Positions 25,128 to 34,118 of a stretch of DNA of 64,000 nucleotides are shown piece after piece (position 1 is the first letter of the stretch; every line of letters begins with the position of its first letter). Location: assembly GCA_963752605.1 (NCBI GenBank), contig CAVVYW010000005.1:558001-622000 (forward strand). The letters run 5' to 3'. The notes beneath the pieces were generated by a model. That model was not told where the DNA came from. It did not search any database and was given only the letters and a program-made list of their open reading frames with translations. The translations under genes were made by a program, and so were the position numbers. The DNA comes from CAVVYW01 sp963752605. GTDB taxonomy: Bacteria > Actinomycetota > Thermoleophilia > Solirubrobacterales > 70-9.

Positions 25128-26303
25128 CTAGGTGGCCTGCAAGGGCTGGCGCTGCGGATTCCAGCGGGTTTGGGGGTCGATCGCGGACTCGATCACCCGG
25201 TCGCGGTGCCGCTCGATCGTCTTCAGCATGGAGCGGACCAGCTCGTCACCCAGGTAGCTCGGGTCCAGCCCGAGGTCGAGCAGCTTGGTGTGGGTGGCGT
25301 TGTAGTAGTGCTCTTCGGCCTCGACGCGCGGGTTCTCCACGTGCTCGATGTCCACCTCGTGGCCGACCTCGGCGGCGCAGCGCTGCACGAGCTCCGCGAG
25401 CTGCCCGACCGAGAACTGCTCGGTGAACTGGTTGAAGACCCTGTACTCGCCGGCGTCGGCGGGGTTCTCGACCGCCAGCTCGACGCACTGGAGCGTGTCG
25501 CGGATGTTGAGGAAGCCGCGGGTCTGGCCGCCCTTGCCGTAGACGGTGAGCGGATGGCCGATCACAGCCTGGACGCAGTAGCGGTTGAGCACCGTCCCGA
25601 AGACCTCGTCGTAGTCGAAGCGGGTGCAGAGGCGCTCGTCCTGGGCGGTCTCGTCGGTCTCGATGCCGTAGACGACGCCCTGGTTGAGGTCGGTGGAGCG
25701 AAGTCCCCAGATGCGGCAGGCGAAGTGGATGTTGTGGGAGTCGTGGACCTTGGAGAGGTGGTAGAGCGAGCCCGGCATCTTCGGGAAGGGCAGCGTGTCC
25801 TTGCGGCCCCTGTGCTCGATCTCGATGAACCCCTCCTCGATGTCGATGTTGGGCGTCCCGTACTCGCCCATGGTCCCCAGCTTCACCAGGTGCGCCTCGG
25901 GAACGTGCTCGCGCATGAACCAGAGCAGGTTGAGCGTGCCGATCACGTTGGCCTGCTGCGTCTCCACCGCCTGCTCGCGGCTCCCCATGGAATAGGGCGC
26001 CGACGGCTGCTCGCCGTAGTGCACGATCGCCTCGGGCTTGGTCTCCGTGATCACCCCTTCGAGGAACTCCGCATCCTCGATCGAGCCGGTGAACGGAGCG
26101 ATCTCCGCACCGGAGACCTCCTTCCAGGCGCCGATCCGCTCCTCCAGGGGAAGGATCGGGGTCAGGGAATCGGAGCCCTGGGCATCGACCCAGCGCCTGC
26201 GCGAGAAGTTGTCGACGACGGATACGTCGTGACCGCGCGCCGAGAAGCGCATCGCCGTCGGCCAGCCGAGGTAGCCATCGCCCCCGAGGATGAGGACGCG
26301 CAT
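25128..26303 (-). CDS. sqdB: UDP-sulfoquinovose synthase (SQD1/SqdB type)
   Basis: 391 aa extended SDR. Very close to plant SQD1: GGDGYLGWPTAMRFSARGHD at 6-25, VVDNFSRRRWV, HYGEQPSAPYSM, the catalytic Thr block KLGTMGEYGTPNIDIEEGFI, the Tyr/Lys pair in YHLSKVHDSHNI, DLNQGVVYG, and VYGKGGQTRGFLNIRDTLQCVE plus PRVEAEEHYYNATHTKLLDLGL. It would convert UDP-glucose and sulfite to UDP-sulfoquinovose, the headgroup donor for sulfolipid. The ATG at 26303 starts exactly at the fold (MRVLILGG); longer frames upstream are not protein-like. No GT4-type sulfolipid synthase is adjacent. Confidence 0.92.
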   Translation of the reverse strand: MRVLILGGDGYLGWPTAMRFSARGHDVSVVDNFSRRRWVDAQGSDSLTPILPLEERIGAWKEVSGAEIAPFTGSIEDAEFLEGVITETKPEAIVHYGEQPSAPYSMGSREQAVETQQANVIGTLNLLWFMREHVPEAHLVKLGTMGEYGTPNIDIEEGFIEIEHRGRKDTLPFPKMPGSLYHLSKVHDSHNIHFACRIWGLRSTDLNQGVVYGIETDETAQDERLCTRFDYDEVFGTVLNRYCVQAVIGHPLTVYGKGGQTRGFLNIRDTLQCVELAVENPADAGEYRVFNQFTEQFSVGQLAELVQRCAAEVGHEVDIEHVENPRVEAEEHYYNATHTKLLDLGLDPSYLGDELVRSMLKTIERHRDRVIESAIDPQTRWNPQRQPLQAT

Positions 26304-26386
26304 AGAGGGCGGCAGGGTAGCAGCGGCCTCCCTGGTGGCCGGCACCCGCCGCAGGCGTGCGCCCGTGGCTATTCTGGCCGCCGCCC

Positions 26387-27460
26387 GTGGCCGAGTTCGT
26401 GACCACCGCCTCGCTCTTTCCCGAGCTGACCGCCCTTCGCACGGCCGGTCTGATCTTCGCGGTCCTGCTGGTCGCCTTCGGGATCTGGCGCCGGCGGGAG
26501 CTGTCGAACGGCGCCGTGCTGCTGGCCATCTTCGGCGGCCTCGCGCTCGCGGTCGTCTCCGGCACCGAGCTGCTCGACGCTCTGCTGGAGGCCTTCGCCT
26601 TCGAGCGCGGCAACGGCGGGCGCATCCTGGGCCTCGCGGTTTTCGCAATCGCGATCCTGTTCCTGCTCGTCCTCCGTGCCCTCACTGAGAGCTCCCGGAT
26701 GAACCAGCAGCTCTCGGCCCTGCTCGAGGGGCTCGCCTGGGAGGAGTTCAAAGCGGCCAGGCTGCCCGAGCGGTTCCGGGACAAGGTCGCGGTGGTGGTC
26801 CCCGCCTACGAGGAGGCGCAGAGCGTCGGCGATGTCATCCGTCAGATCCCCAAGCAGGTGTGTGGCGAGGAGACCGCGGTGTTGGTGGTGGACGATGGCT
26901 CCCGCGACGACACCGGCGAGGAGGCCGGGAAGGCGGGTGCGGTGGTGGCGCGGCACGTGATCAACCGCGGCGGAGGCGCCGCGCTGCGCACCGGATACAG
27001 GCTGATGGCGGAATCCGGCGCGCTCGTCGTGGTGACCCTGGACGCCGACGGGCAGCACGTCCCCGCGGAGATGGAGCGCCTGGTGAAGCCGGTGCTCGAC
27101 GACGAGGTGGATGTGGCGCACGGCTCTCGGGTGCTGGGCGAGGCAGACCCGAACGCCCGCTCGCGGGAGTTCGGGATCGTGTTCTTCAACCAGGTGGTCT
27201 CCTTCATCACCCGGACCAAGGTGTCGGACTGCTCCAACGGCTACCGCGCGGTCCGCACCTCGGTCCTGCCCCAGCTGGTCCTGCGGCAGGAGCAGTTCCA
27301 CACTTCGGAGTTCCTGATCGAGGCGATCAAGCGGGGGATCCCCGCCAAGGAGATCCCGGTGACGGTCCAGAAGCGGACCTACGGCCACTCGAAGAAGCCC
27401 GCCGTGATCCGCTACGGGCTCGGATTCGGCAACGCGATCGTCCGCACCTGGCTGCGCTGA
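26387..27460 (+). CDS. DUF2304-glycosyltransferase family 2 fusion (polyprenyl-phosphate sugar transferase type)
   Basis: 357 aa from GTG 26387, favoured because a TATTCT -10 (26370-26375) lies between it and the alternative GTG at 26357. Residues 1-110 form three membrane helices of the DUF2304 type. Residues about 120-340 are a GT-A domain: VAVVVPAYEEAQSVGDVI, VLVVDDGSRDDT, VTLDADGQHVP (DxD), SNGYRAVR and RTYGHSKKP. The GT2 part resembles dolichyl/undecaprenyl-phosphate mannosyl- or glucosyltransferases that feed glycan or lipid synthesis at the membrane. DUF2304 and such GTs are commonly separate neighbouring genes; here they are fused. Confidence 0.85.
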   Translation: MAEFVTTASLFPELTALRTAGLIFAVLLVAFGIWRRRELSNGAVLLAIFGGLALAVVSGTELLDALLEAFAFERGNGGRILGLAVFAIAILFLLVLRALTESSRMNQQLSALLEGLAWEEFKAARLPERFRDKVAVVVPAYEEAQSVGDVIRQIPKQVCGEETAVLVVDDGSRDDTGEEAGKAGAVVARHVINRGGGAALRTGYRLMAESGALVVVTLDADGQHVPAEMERLVKPVLDDEVDVAHGSRVLGEADPNARSREFGIVFFNQVVSFITRTKVSDCSNGYRAVRTSVLPQLVLRQEQFHTSEFLIEAIKRGIPAKEIPVTVQKRTYGHSKKPAVIRYGLGFGNAIVRTWLR

Positions 27461-27483
27461 GTTTGCCGGCATCGGCCGGTCTC

Positions 27484-27495
27484 TAGGGTGAGCAG
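27484..27495 (+). promoter_or_regulatory. Leaderless promoter -10 (TAGGGT) of the MFS gene
   Basis: TAGGGT at 27484-27489, 6 nt before the ATG at 27496. Confidence 0.45.
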
Positions 27496-28761
27496 ATGCC
27501 GACCCCCCGCTCGATCCAGCGCACCTATCTCCTGCTGCTGCTGGGGAACACCCTGGCGGCGTCGCTTATCTGGGGGATCAACACGATCTTCCTGCTGGAC
27601 GCCGGGCTCTCGAACCTGGAGGCCTTCGCGGCCAACGCCTTCTTCACCGCCGGGATGGTGATCTTCGAGGTGCCGACCGGGATCGTCGCCGACACGATCG
27701 GGCGCCGCACCTCCTACCTGCTCGGCACCGTCACCCTGTCGGCGGCCAGCCTGCTCTATGTCGGCCTCTGGCAGATCGAGGCGTCGTTCTGGCTCTGGGC
27801 AATCGTCTCGCTGTTGCTCGGCCTTGGCTTCACCTTCTTCTCCGGCGCGGTCGAGGCCTGGCTGGTCGACGCGCTCACCGCGACGGGATTCACCGGCGAT
27901 CTCGAGTCGGTCTTCGGCCGCGGGCAGGTGGTCACCGGCGCCGGCATGCTCGGCGGCTCGGTTGCGGGCGGCTTCATCGCCGCGCAGCTGAGCCTCGGCG
28001 TTCCCTTCGTGCTCCGGGCGGTGATCCTGGTCGTGATGTTCGCCGCGGCCTTCCGGCTCATGCACGACGTCGGCTTCACCCCCGACAAGGGCGGCAAGCC
28101 GCTCGCCGAGATGCGAAAGATCGCCTCCGCCTCGATCGACTACGGCTGGCGCGTCCCCGCAGTCAAGTGGCTGATGGTTGAGGCGCTCTTCACGGGCGGC
28201 GTCGGCATCTACGCCTTCTACGCACTGCAGCCCTACTTGCTCGAGCTGTACGGAGACCCGACCGCTTACCAGGTCGCCGGCCTGGCGGCCGCGATCGTCG
28301 CCGGCGCGCAGATCCTGGGTGGAGTGGCGGCGCCCCGGATCCGCGGGCTCTTCCATCGCCGGACCTCGGCCCTGATCGTGATGGCCGGGATCAGCTCGGT
28401 CACCCTCGCCTTCGTCGGGCTGATCGAGAACTTCTGGGCGGTGATCGCCCTGACGACGGTCTGGGCCCTGCTGTTCGCCGCCACGATGCCGATCCGCCAG
28501 ACCTACCTGAACGGCATGATCCCCTCCCGGCAGCGGGCGACGATCCTCTCCTTCGACTCGATGATGGCGTCAAGCGGAGGCGTTTGGGCCCAGCCGATCC
28601 TCGGTAAGGCCGCCGACGTCTGGGGATACGCGCCCTCCTATCTGCTGTCCGCAGGCATCACGGTGTTCGCCCTGCCGTGCCTCGCCCTGTCCAGGCGGGA
28701 GAACGCTCCCGCGGACACGATCGACATCACCGAAGCCGAGCCCGTGCCGCAGCCCGCCTAG
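27496..28761 (+). CDS. Major facilitator superfamily transporter
   Basis: 421 aa, about 12 membrane helices in two halves. The loop between helices 2 and 3 carries the MFS signature GIVADTIGRRTS at about 58-69, and FSGAVEAWLVDAL lies in helix 4. The C-terminal half has MPIRQTYLNGMIPSRQRATILSFDSM, typical of drug-efflux-like MFS proteins. Likely a proton-coupled exporter; substrate unknown. 35 nt after the GT2 gene, but with its own -10. Confidence 0.9.
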   Translation: MPTPRSIQRTYLLLLLGNTLAASLIWGINTIFLLDAGLSNLEAFAANAFFTAGMVIFEVPTGIVADTIGRRTSYLLGTVTLSAASLLYVGLWQIEASFWLWAIVSLLLGLGFTFFSGAVEAWLVDALTATGFTGDLESVFGRGQVVTGAGMLGGSVAGGFIAAQLSLGVPFVLRAVILVVMFAAAFRLMHDVGFTPDKGGKPLAEMRKIASASIDYGWRVPAVKWLMVEALFTGGVGIYAFYALQPYLLELYGDPTAYQVAGLAAAIVAGAQILGGVAAPRIRGLFHRRTSALIVMAGISSVTLAFVGLIENFWAVIALTTVWALLFAATMPIRQTYLNGMIPSRQRATILSFDSMMASSGGVWAQPILGKAADVWGYAPSYLLSAGITVFALPCLALSRRENAPADTIDITEAEPVPQPA

Positions 28762-28767
28762 GAGCGC

Positions 28768-29049
28768 TCAGGGCGGTTGCCGCACCTCGGAGGGCTCCGG
28801 CAGGTAGAGGTCGGTGCCGCAGCGCGGACAGACCTGGACATAGAGCTTCACGACGTTGTTGCAGGTCGGGCAGCGACGCTCCGGCTCGTCCCTCTCGGAG
28901 CGGGAGAGGATCGCGGCCAGCAGGCCGATGATCGGCAGCACGGTGCCGATCGCCAGCCAGAGCAGGAACGAGCTGCCCTTGGCGCGGCCGACGAACGCCG
29001 TCGCCAGCCCGAAGGCGATCGCCACGACCAGGTAGGGGGCGCCGGACAC
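28768..29049 (-). CDS. Small zinc-ribbon membrane protein
   Basis: 93 aa. Two N-terminal membrane helices (PYLVVAIAFGLATAFVG and LLWLAIGTVLPIIGLLAAIL), then a rubredoxin-like knuckle pair CPTCN...CPRCG at about 60-77 that would bind one zinc. Short proteins of this kind are common but uncharacterised. GTG start, with TACCCT 7 nt upstream. It lies 6 nt from the convergent MFS gene. Confidence 0.85.
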   Translation of the reverse strand: MSGAPYLVVAIAFGLATAFVGRAKGSSFLLWLAIGTVLPIIGLLAAILSRSERDEPERRCPTCNNVVKLYVQVCPRCGTDLYLPEPSEVRQPP

Positions 29050-29062
29050 GCCTCGAAGGGTA
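29050..29062 (-). promoter_or_regulatory. Leaderless promoter -10 (TACCCT) of the zinc-ribbon gene
   Basis: TACCCT on the minus strand at 29057-29062, 7 nt before the GTG at 29049. Confidence 0.45.
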
Positions 29063-29076
29063 CGTCGGACGTCTGT

Positions 29077-30414
29077 CTAGGCCTTATCGGCCGGCTGCTG
29101 CTCTGCCAGGGGGCGGTGCGAGCCCCCCAGCTCGTACTCCTCCTCGCGGAGCGGACGGGGGTGGCCGATCGAGCCGACCTCGGAGATGTCTCGCTGGAAG
29201 GGCAGGCTGACGGTCCAGTCGATCACGGCCCTTACCTTGCGAAAGAGGCCCGGGATCTGGGTCAGGTGGTAGGTCCTCGCCATCCACCAGGCGAGGAAGC
29301 CCCTGAACTTGCGGGCGCCGATCAGCCCGACGGCCTTGTAGCGCCCCAGGTTCACGAACGCGGTCCGGCTCGAGTACGTGTAGCGGCGGGTCGGCTCCGC
29401 CCGCAGCGAGCTGGCGACGTTGTCGGCGGCCACGCGCGCCTGGCGGATCCCGTGCTGGGCGGTGGGCGGCGCTAGGCCGCGGCGGGGATCGGGGACCGCC
29501 GCGCAGTCGCCGAGCGCCCAGACGCCGTCCAGGCCCTCCACTCGGAGGTGGTCGTCGACCTTGACGCGGCCGCGTTCGTCCAGCGGCACCGAGAGGCGCC
29601 TGAGGCTGGGATGGGGACGGACCCCGGCGGTCCAGACCACGGTGCGGGTGGGCACCGTCTCGCCCGTCGAGAGGGTGGCGCTGTCCGCCTCCACCGACTC
29701 GAGGGTGGTGCCCAGGCGAACCTCGATGCCGCGCCCGCGAAGCTCGTGGACCGCGTAGTCGGCGAGGCCCTCGTCGATCTCCGGCAGCACCCGGTCGGTC
29801 GCCTCGACCAGGATCCAGCGCATGCCGTGCAGGCGGGCCCGGGGGTAACGATCCATCGCGTCCGCCGCGAAGTCCTGAAGCTCGGCGAGAGCCTCGAGGC
29901 CGGCGTAGCCGCCGCCGACGAACATGTAGGTGAGGAGCTGCTCGCGGCGGGCGGGATCCTCGGTGGCGTTGGCCATCTCCAGCGTCTCGATCACGTGGTT
30001 GCGCAGCCAGATCGCGTCGGCGAGGCTTTTGAACCCGATCGCGTGGCGGTCCAGGCCCGGCACCGGGACCGTTCGCGACACCGACCCGACCGCCAGCACC
30101 AGCTGGTCGTAGCGGAGCTGCTCGCTCTCACCCTCGTGGGTCCGCAGCTCGACGGTGCGGGCGGCGGGGTCGTGCCCGTCGATCGCGCCGAGGCGCAGGT
30201 AGGTCCGCTTCAGTACCTCCCGGAGGGGCGTGACCACATGGCGGGGCTCGAGCATCCCGGCGGCCGCCTCGGGCAGAAACGGCGTGTAGAGGACGAAGTT
30301 GACGTCGTTGACGAGGATCAGCCGCGCGGACTGCTTCGGCAGCAGGCGCTCGAGCTCGCGGGCGCAGGTCATCCCTCCGAAGCCACCACCCGCGATCACG
30401 ACATTCCAGGCCAT
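29077..30414 (-). CDS. ndh: Type II NADH:quinone oxidoreductase (NDH-2)
   Basis: 445 aa. Two dinucleotide folds: FAD site VIAGGGFGGMTCARELERLLP at 5-25 and NADH site YMFVGGGYAGLEALAEL at about 163-179. The conserved FAD tail segment WALGDCAAVPDP is at about 298-309 and is followed by APPTAQHGIRQA. The C-terminal 80 residues carry an amphipathic membrane-binding helix (WWMARTYHLTQIPGLFRKV). It passes electrons from NADH to menaquinone without proton pumping. A palindrome lies 29 nt upstream of the ATG. Confidence 0.9.
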   Translation of the reverse strand: MAWNVVIAGGGFGGMTCARELERLLPKQSARLILVNDVNFVLYTPFLPEAAAGMLEPRHVVTPLREVLKRTYLRLGAIDGHDPAARTVELRTHEGESEQLRYDQLVLAVGSVSRTVPVPGLDRHAIGFKSLADAIWLRNHVIETLEMANATEDPARREQLLTYMFVGGGYAGLEALAELQDFAADAMDRYPRARLHGMRWILVEATDRVLPEIDEGLADYAVHELRGRGIEVRLGTTLESVEADSATLSTGETVPTRTVVWTAGVRPHPSLRRLSVPLDERGRVKVDDHLRVEGLDGVWALGDCAAVPDPRRGLAPPTAQHGIRQARVAADNVASSLRAEPTRRYTYSSRTAFVNLGRYKAVGLIGARKFRGFLAWWMARTYHLTQIPGLFRKVRAVIDWTVSLPFQRDISEVGSIGHPRPLREEEYELGGSHRPLAEQQPADKA

Positions 30415-30442
30415 GAGCCCAGTATGGCGCAGGAAGCAGACT

Positions 30443-30461
30443 TTGTAACAGCTTGTTACAA
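30443..30461. promoter_or_regulatory. Palindromic operator candidate upstream of ndh
   Basis: TTGTAACAGCTTGTTACAA: perfect 8-bp arms around GCT, AT-rich in a GC-rich background, 29 nt before the ndh ATG. The spacing and arms recall Rex-type redox operators (TTGTGAA-N-TTCACAA), which control ndh in other actinobacteria, but the arm sequence differs. The half-site TTGTAACA also occurs at 47194-47201 next to the Rrf2 gene. Confidence 0.5.
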
Positions 30462-30500
30462 GCGGCTCTAGCCCCGGAACTCCGAGGGAGCCACACGCGG

Positions 30501-30884
30501 TCAGGCGGCCGCGGGCCCTCCGTTCCCGTCCAGGCGGTCAAGCATCCGCCACGTTGCCTCGGTGCTGGCGCGGACCTGGTCCCGCATGTCGTCGAGGTGT
30601 TCGATCACCCGCTCCATGACCTGTCCGATCTTTGCCAGCTCCGATCCCTGGTGCTCGGCGGCGCGCTCCATGCGCAGCGTCTGCTCGTGGATGAACTCCT
30701 TGAAGCTGACCCTTTCCTCGTTCAGGCCGGCCCTCTCCTCGCGGTTGGCGCGAAGCTCCTCTCGGATCTCGTCCATGAGCTCGTTACCGCGAGCCATGTG
30801 CTCATTGCCGAGCGCTATGTGCTCGTCGATTCGGAGAAGGAACTCTCGAAACTCACGTCTTCGCACGCACTCACATTGTCGCAC
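30501..30884 (-). CDS. Hypothetical coiled-coil protein
   Basis: 127 aa from a GTG at 30884 (another GTG at 30866 is possible). Almost entirely helical and charged, with heptad-like spacing throughout about 10-115 (FLLRIDEHIALGNEHMARGNELMDEI, MERVIEHLDDMRDQV). No membrane segment and no domain I recognise. Such short coiled-coil ORFs are frequent in Solirubrobacterales-like genomes. It lies between ndh and gatB on the same strand. Confidence 0.65.
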   Translation of the reverse strand: MRQCECVRRREFREFLLRIDEHIALGNEHMARGNELMDEIREELRANREERAGLNEERVSFKEFIHEQTLRMERAAEHQGSELAKIGQVMERVIEHLDDMRDQVRASTEATWRMLDRLDGNGGPAAA

Positions 30885-30925
30885 CGACGCGCGCGGGTCC
30901 CTGGCGCTCTATTACGAGCCCGCGA

Positions 30926-32370
<1,445 letters not shown>

Positions 32371-32374
<4 letters not shown>

Positions 32375-33816
32375 GAGCCGCTCCCGTTCAGCCTCGCCGG
32401 CTTCGCATCGAAGCCGAGCGCCCTCTCGAGCGCGTAGGCCGCGTCGAGCATTCCAGACTCGCTGAAGGCGGGGCCGGCGATCTGGAAGCCGACGGGCAGC
32501 TCGGGACCACCGCCATCGGGCTCGGCAAGACCCGCCGGAATCGAGATCGCGGGGATCCCGGCCAGCGGCATGGGCACCGTGCAGTAGTCGGAGAGGTACA
32601 TGGCGAGGGGGTCATCCGTGCGGGCCCCAAGCTCGAAGGCCACCGTCGGCGAGGTCGGGGTGACGACGAAGTCGAAGCTCTCGAACGCCCTGGAGAAGTC
32701 CTCGCTGATCTTGGTCCGGACCCGTTGGGCGCGCCCGTAGTAGGCCTCGTAGTAGCCGGAGGAGAGCGCGTAGGTGCCCAGCATGATCCGCCGCTTCACT
32801 TCGGCGCCGAACCCCTCGGCGCGGGTGGCCTCGTACATCTCCGTCAGCTCGTCCGCATCCACTCGCGGGCCGAAGCGGACGCCGTCGTAGCGCGCCAGGT
32901 TGGCCGAGGCCTCGGCTGGGGCGATCACGTAATAGGCCGAGATGCCGTGCGGCGCGTGCGGCAACTCGGTCTCCGAGACGTTCCCGCCGAGCTCCTCGAT
33001 CAGCTTCACGGTCCGCTCGAAGACGTCGCGGACGCCGGGCTCGATCCCCTCCGCCTCGCCGGCGAGCTCCTTGGGGACGCCGAACTTCAGCCCCTTCAGG
33101 TCCTCGCGGCTGGGCAGCTCCACCCCGCCCTCGATCCCGACCGAGGTCTGGTCGCAGGGATCCCGGCCCTCGAGCGCCTTTAGCAGCAGCGCCGCGTCCG
33201 TCACGTCCCGCGTCAGCGGCCCGCACTGGTCCAGCGAGGAGGCGAAGGCGATCATCCCGTAGCGCGAGATCGCGCCGTAGGTGGGCTTCATGCCGACGAT
33301 CCCGCAGAGCGCCGCGGGCTGCCGGACCGAACCACCGGTGTCGGTGCCGATCGCCCAGGGCGCGAGCCGACCGGCGACCGCCGCCGCCGAGCCGCCGGAG
33401 GAGCCGCCCGGAACCCGGCCGGTATCCCAGGGGTTGAGCGCCGGCCCGTAGCCCGAGTTCTCGTTGGACGAGCCCATCGCGAACTCGTCCATGTTCGTCT
33501 TGCCCAGGACCCGCGCTCCGGCCTCGTTCAGCTTGCCCACCGCGGTCGCGGTGTAGGGCGGGACGTAACCCTCGAGGATCCGCGACCCGGCGGTGGTGGC
33601 GACGCCCTCGGTGCAGAAGATGTCCTTGACGGCAATCGGGACGCCCAGAAGATCGCCCTCTCCCCCGCCGTTCGGGGACTCGGTGGTCAGGAACGCGTTC
33701 AGCTCGTCGCCCTCGGCGGCGTCACGGTAGGCGCCGAAGTATTCGTCTGAGGAGAGGTCCCCGGAGCGGATCCGCTCGATCGCCTGCGCGACCGTCAGCT
33801 CGAGCAGCTCGCTCAC
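32371..33816 (-). CDS. gatA: Asp/Glu-tRNA amidotransferase subunit A
   Basis: 481 aa amidase-signature protein that releases ammonia from glutamine. The catalytic triad is visible: Lys in GVPIAVKDIFCTEG at about 60-70, cis-Ser in VPGGSSGGSAAAVAG and the nucleophile Ser in GTDTGGSVRQPAALCG. Overlaps gatC upstream and gatB downstream by GTGA motifs, so the three are co-translated. Confidence 0.97.
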
Positions 33817-34097
33817 GCCTGCGGTGAGGGAACCCGAAAGGACTCGCCGGCCGGGTCGGGCGCGGGCTCGAGCACCTTCTCCCGGGGCCAGCTCGGGCGC
33901 GGCTCGTCGGGCCGCAGCACGTTCTCCAGCTCGATCACGTGCGAGGTCGGCTCGACGTCGTCCAGGTCGAGCTCGGAGATCCGCTCGACGTGCTCCAGGA
34001 TGCCCGACAGCTCCGAGGACATCCGCTCGACCTCGTCGTCGCTCAGCCGGAGCCGCGCCAGCCGCGCGACGTGCAGGACCTGCTCCCGGTCGATCAC
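33813..34097 (-). CDS. gatC: Asp/Glu-tRNA amidotransferase subunit C
   Basis: 94 aa. Typical GatC: VLHVARLARLRLSDDEVERMSSELSGILEHVERISELD, then DDVEPTSHVIELENVLRPDEP, which wraps between GatA and GatB. First gene of gatCAB. GTG start with TAGAAT 7 nt upstream (leaderless). Confidence 0.95.
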   Translation of the reverse strand: MIDREQVLHVARLARLRLSDDEVERMSSELSGILEHVERISELDLDDVEPTSHVIELENVLRPDEPRPSWPREKVLEPAPDPAGESFRVPSPQA

Positions 34098-34110
34098 CGC
34101 CGGGATTCTA
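34098..34110 (-). promoter_or_regulatory. Leaderless promoter -10 (TAGAAT) of gatCAB
   Basis: TAGAAT on the minus strand at 34105-34110, 7 nt before the gatC GTG at 34097. Confidence 0.5.
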
Positions 34111-34118
34111 GGCGCGGG

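Noticed and set aside
22772..25426. 884-codon open frame on the plus strand
   Set aside because: Antisense to ilvN and ilvB, which have full catalytic motifs. Long opposite-strand frames are expected at 70% GC; the translation is low-complexity R/G/V/D.
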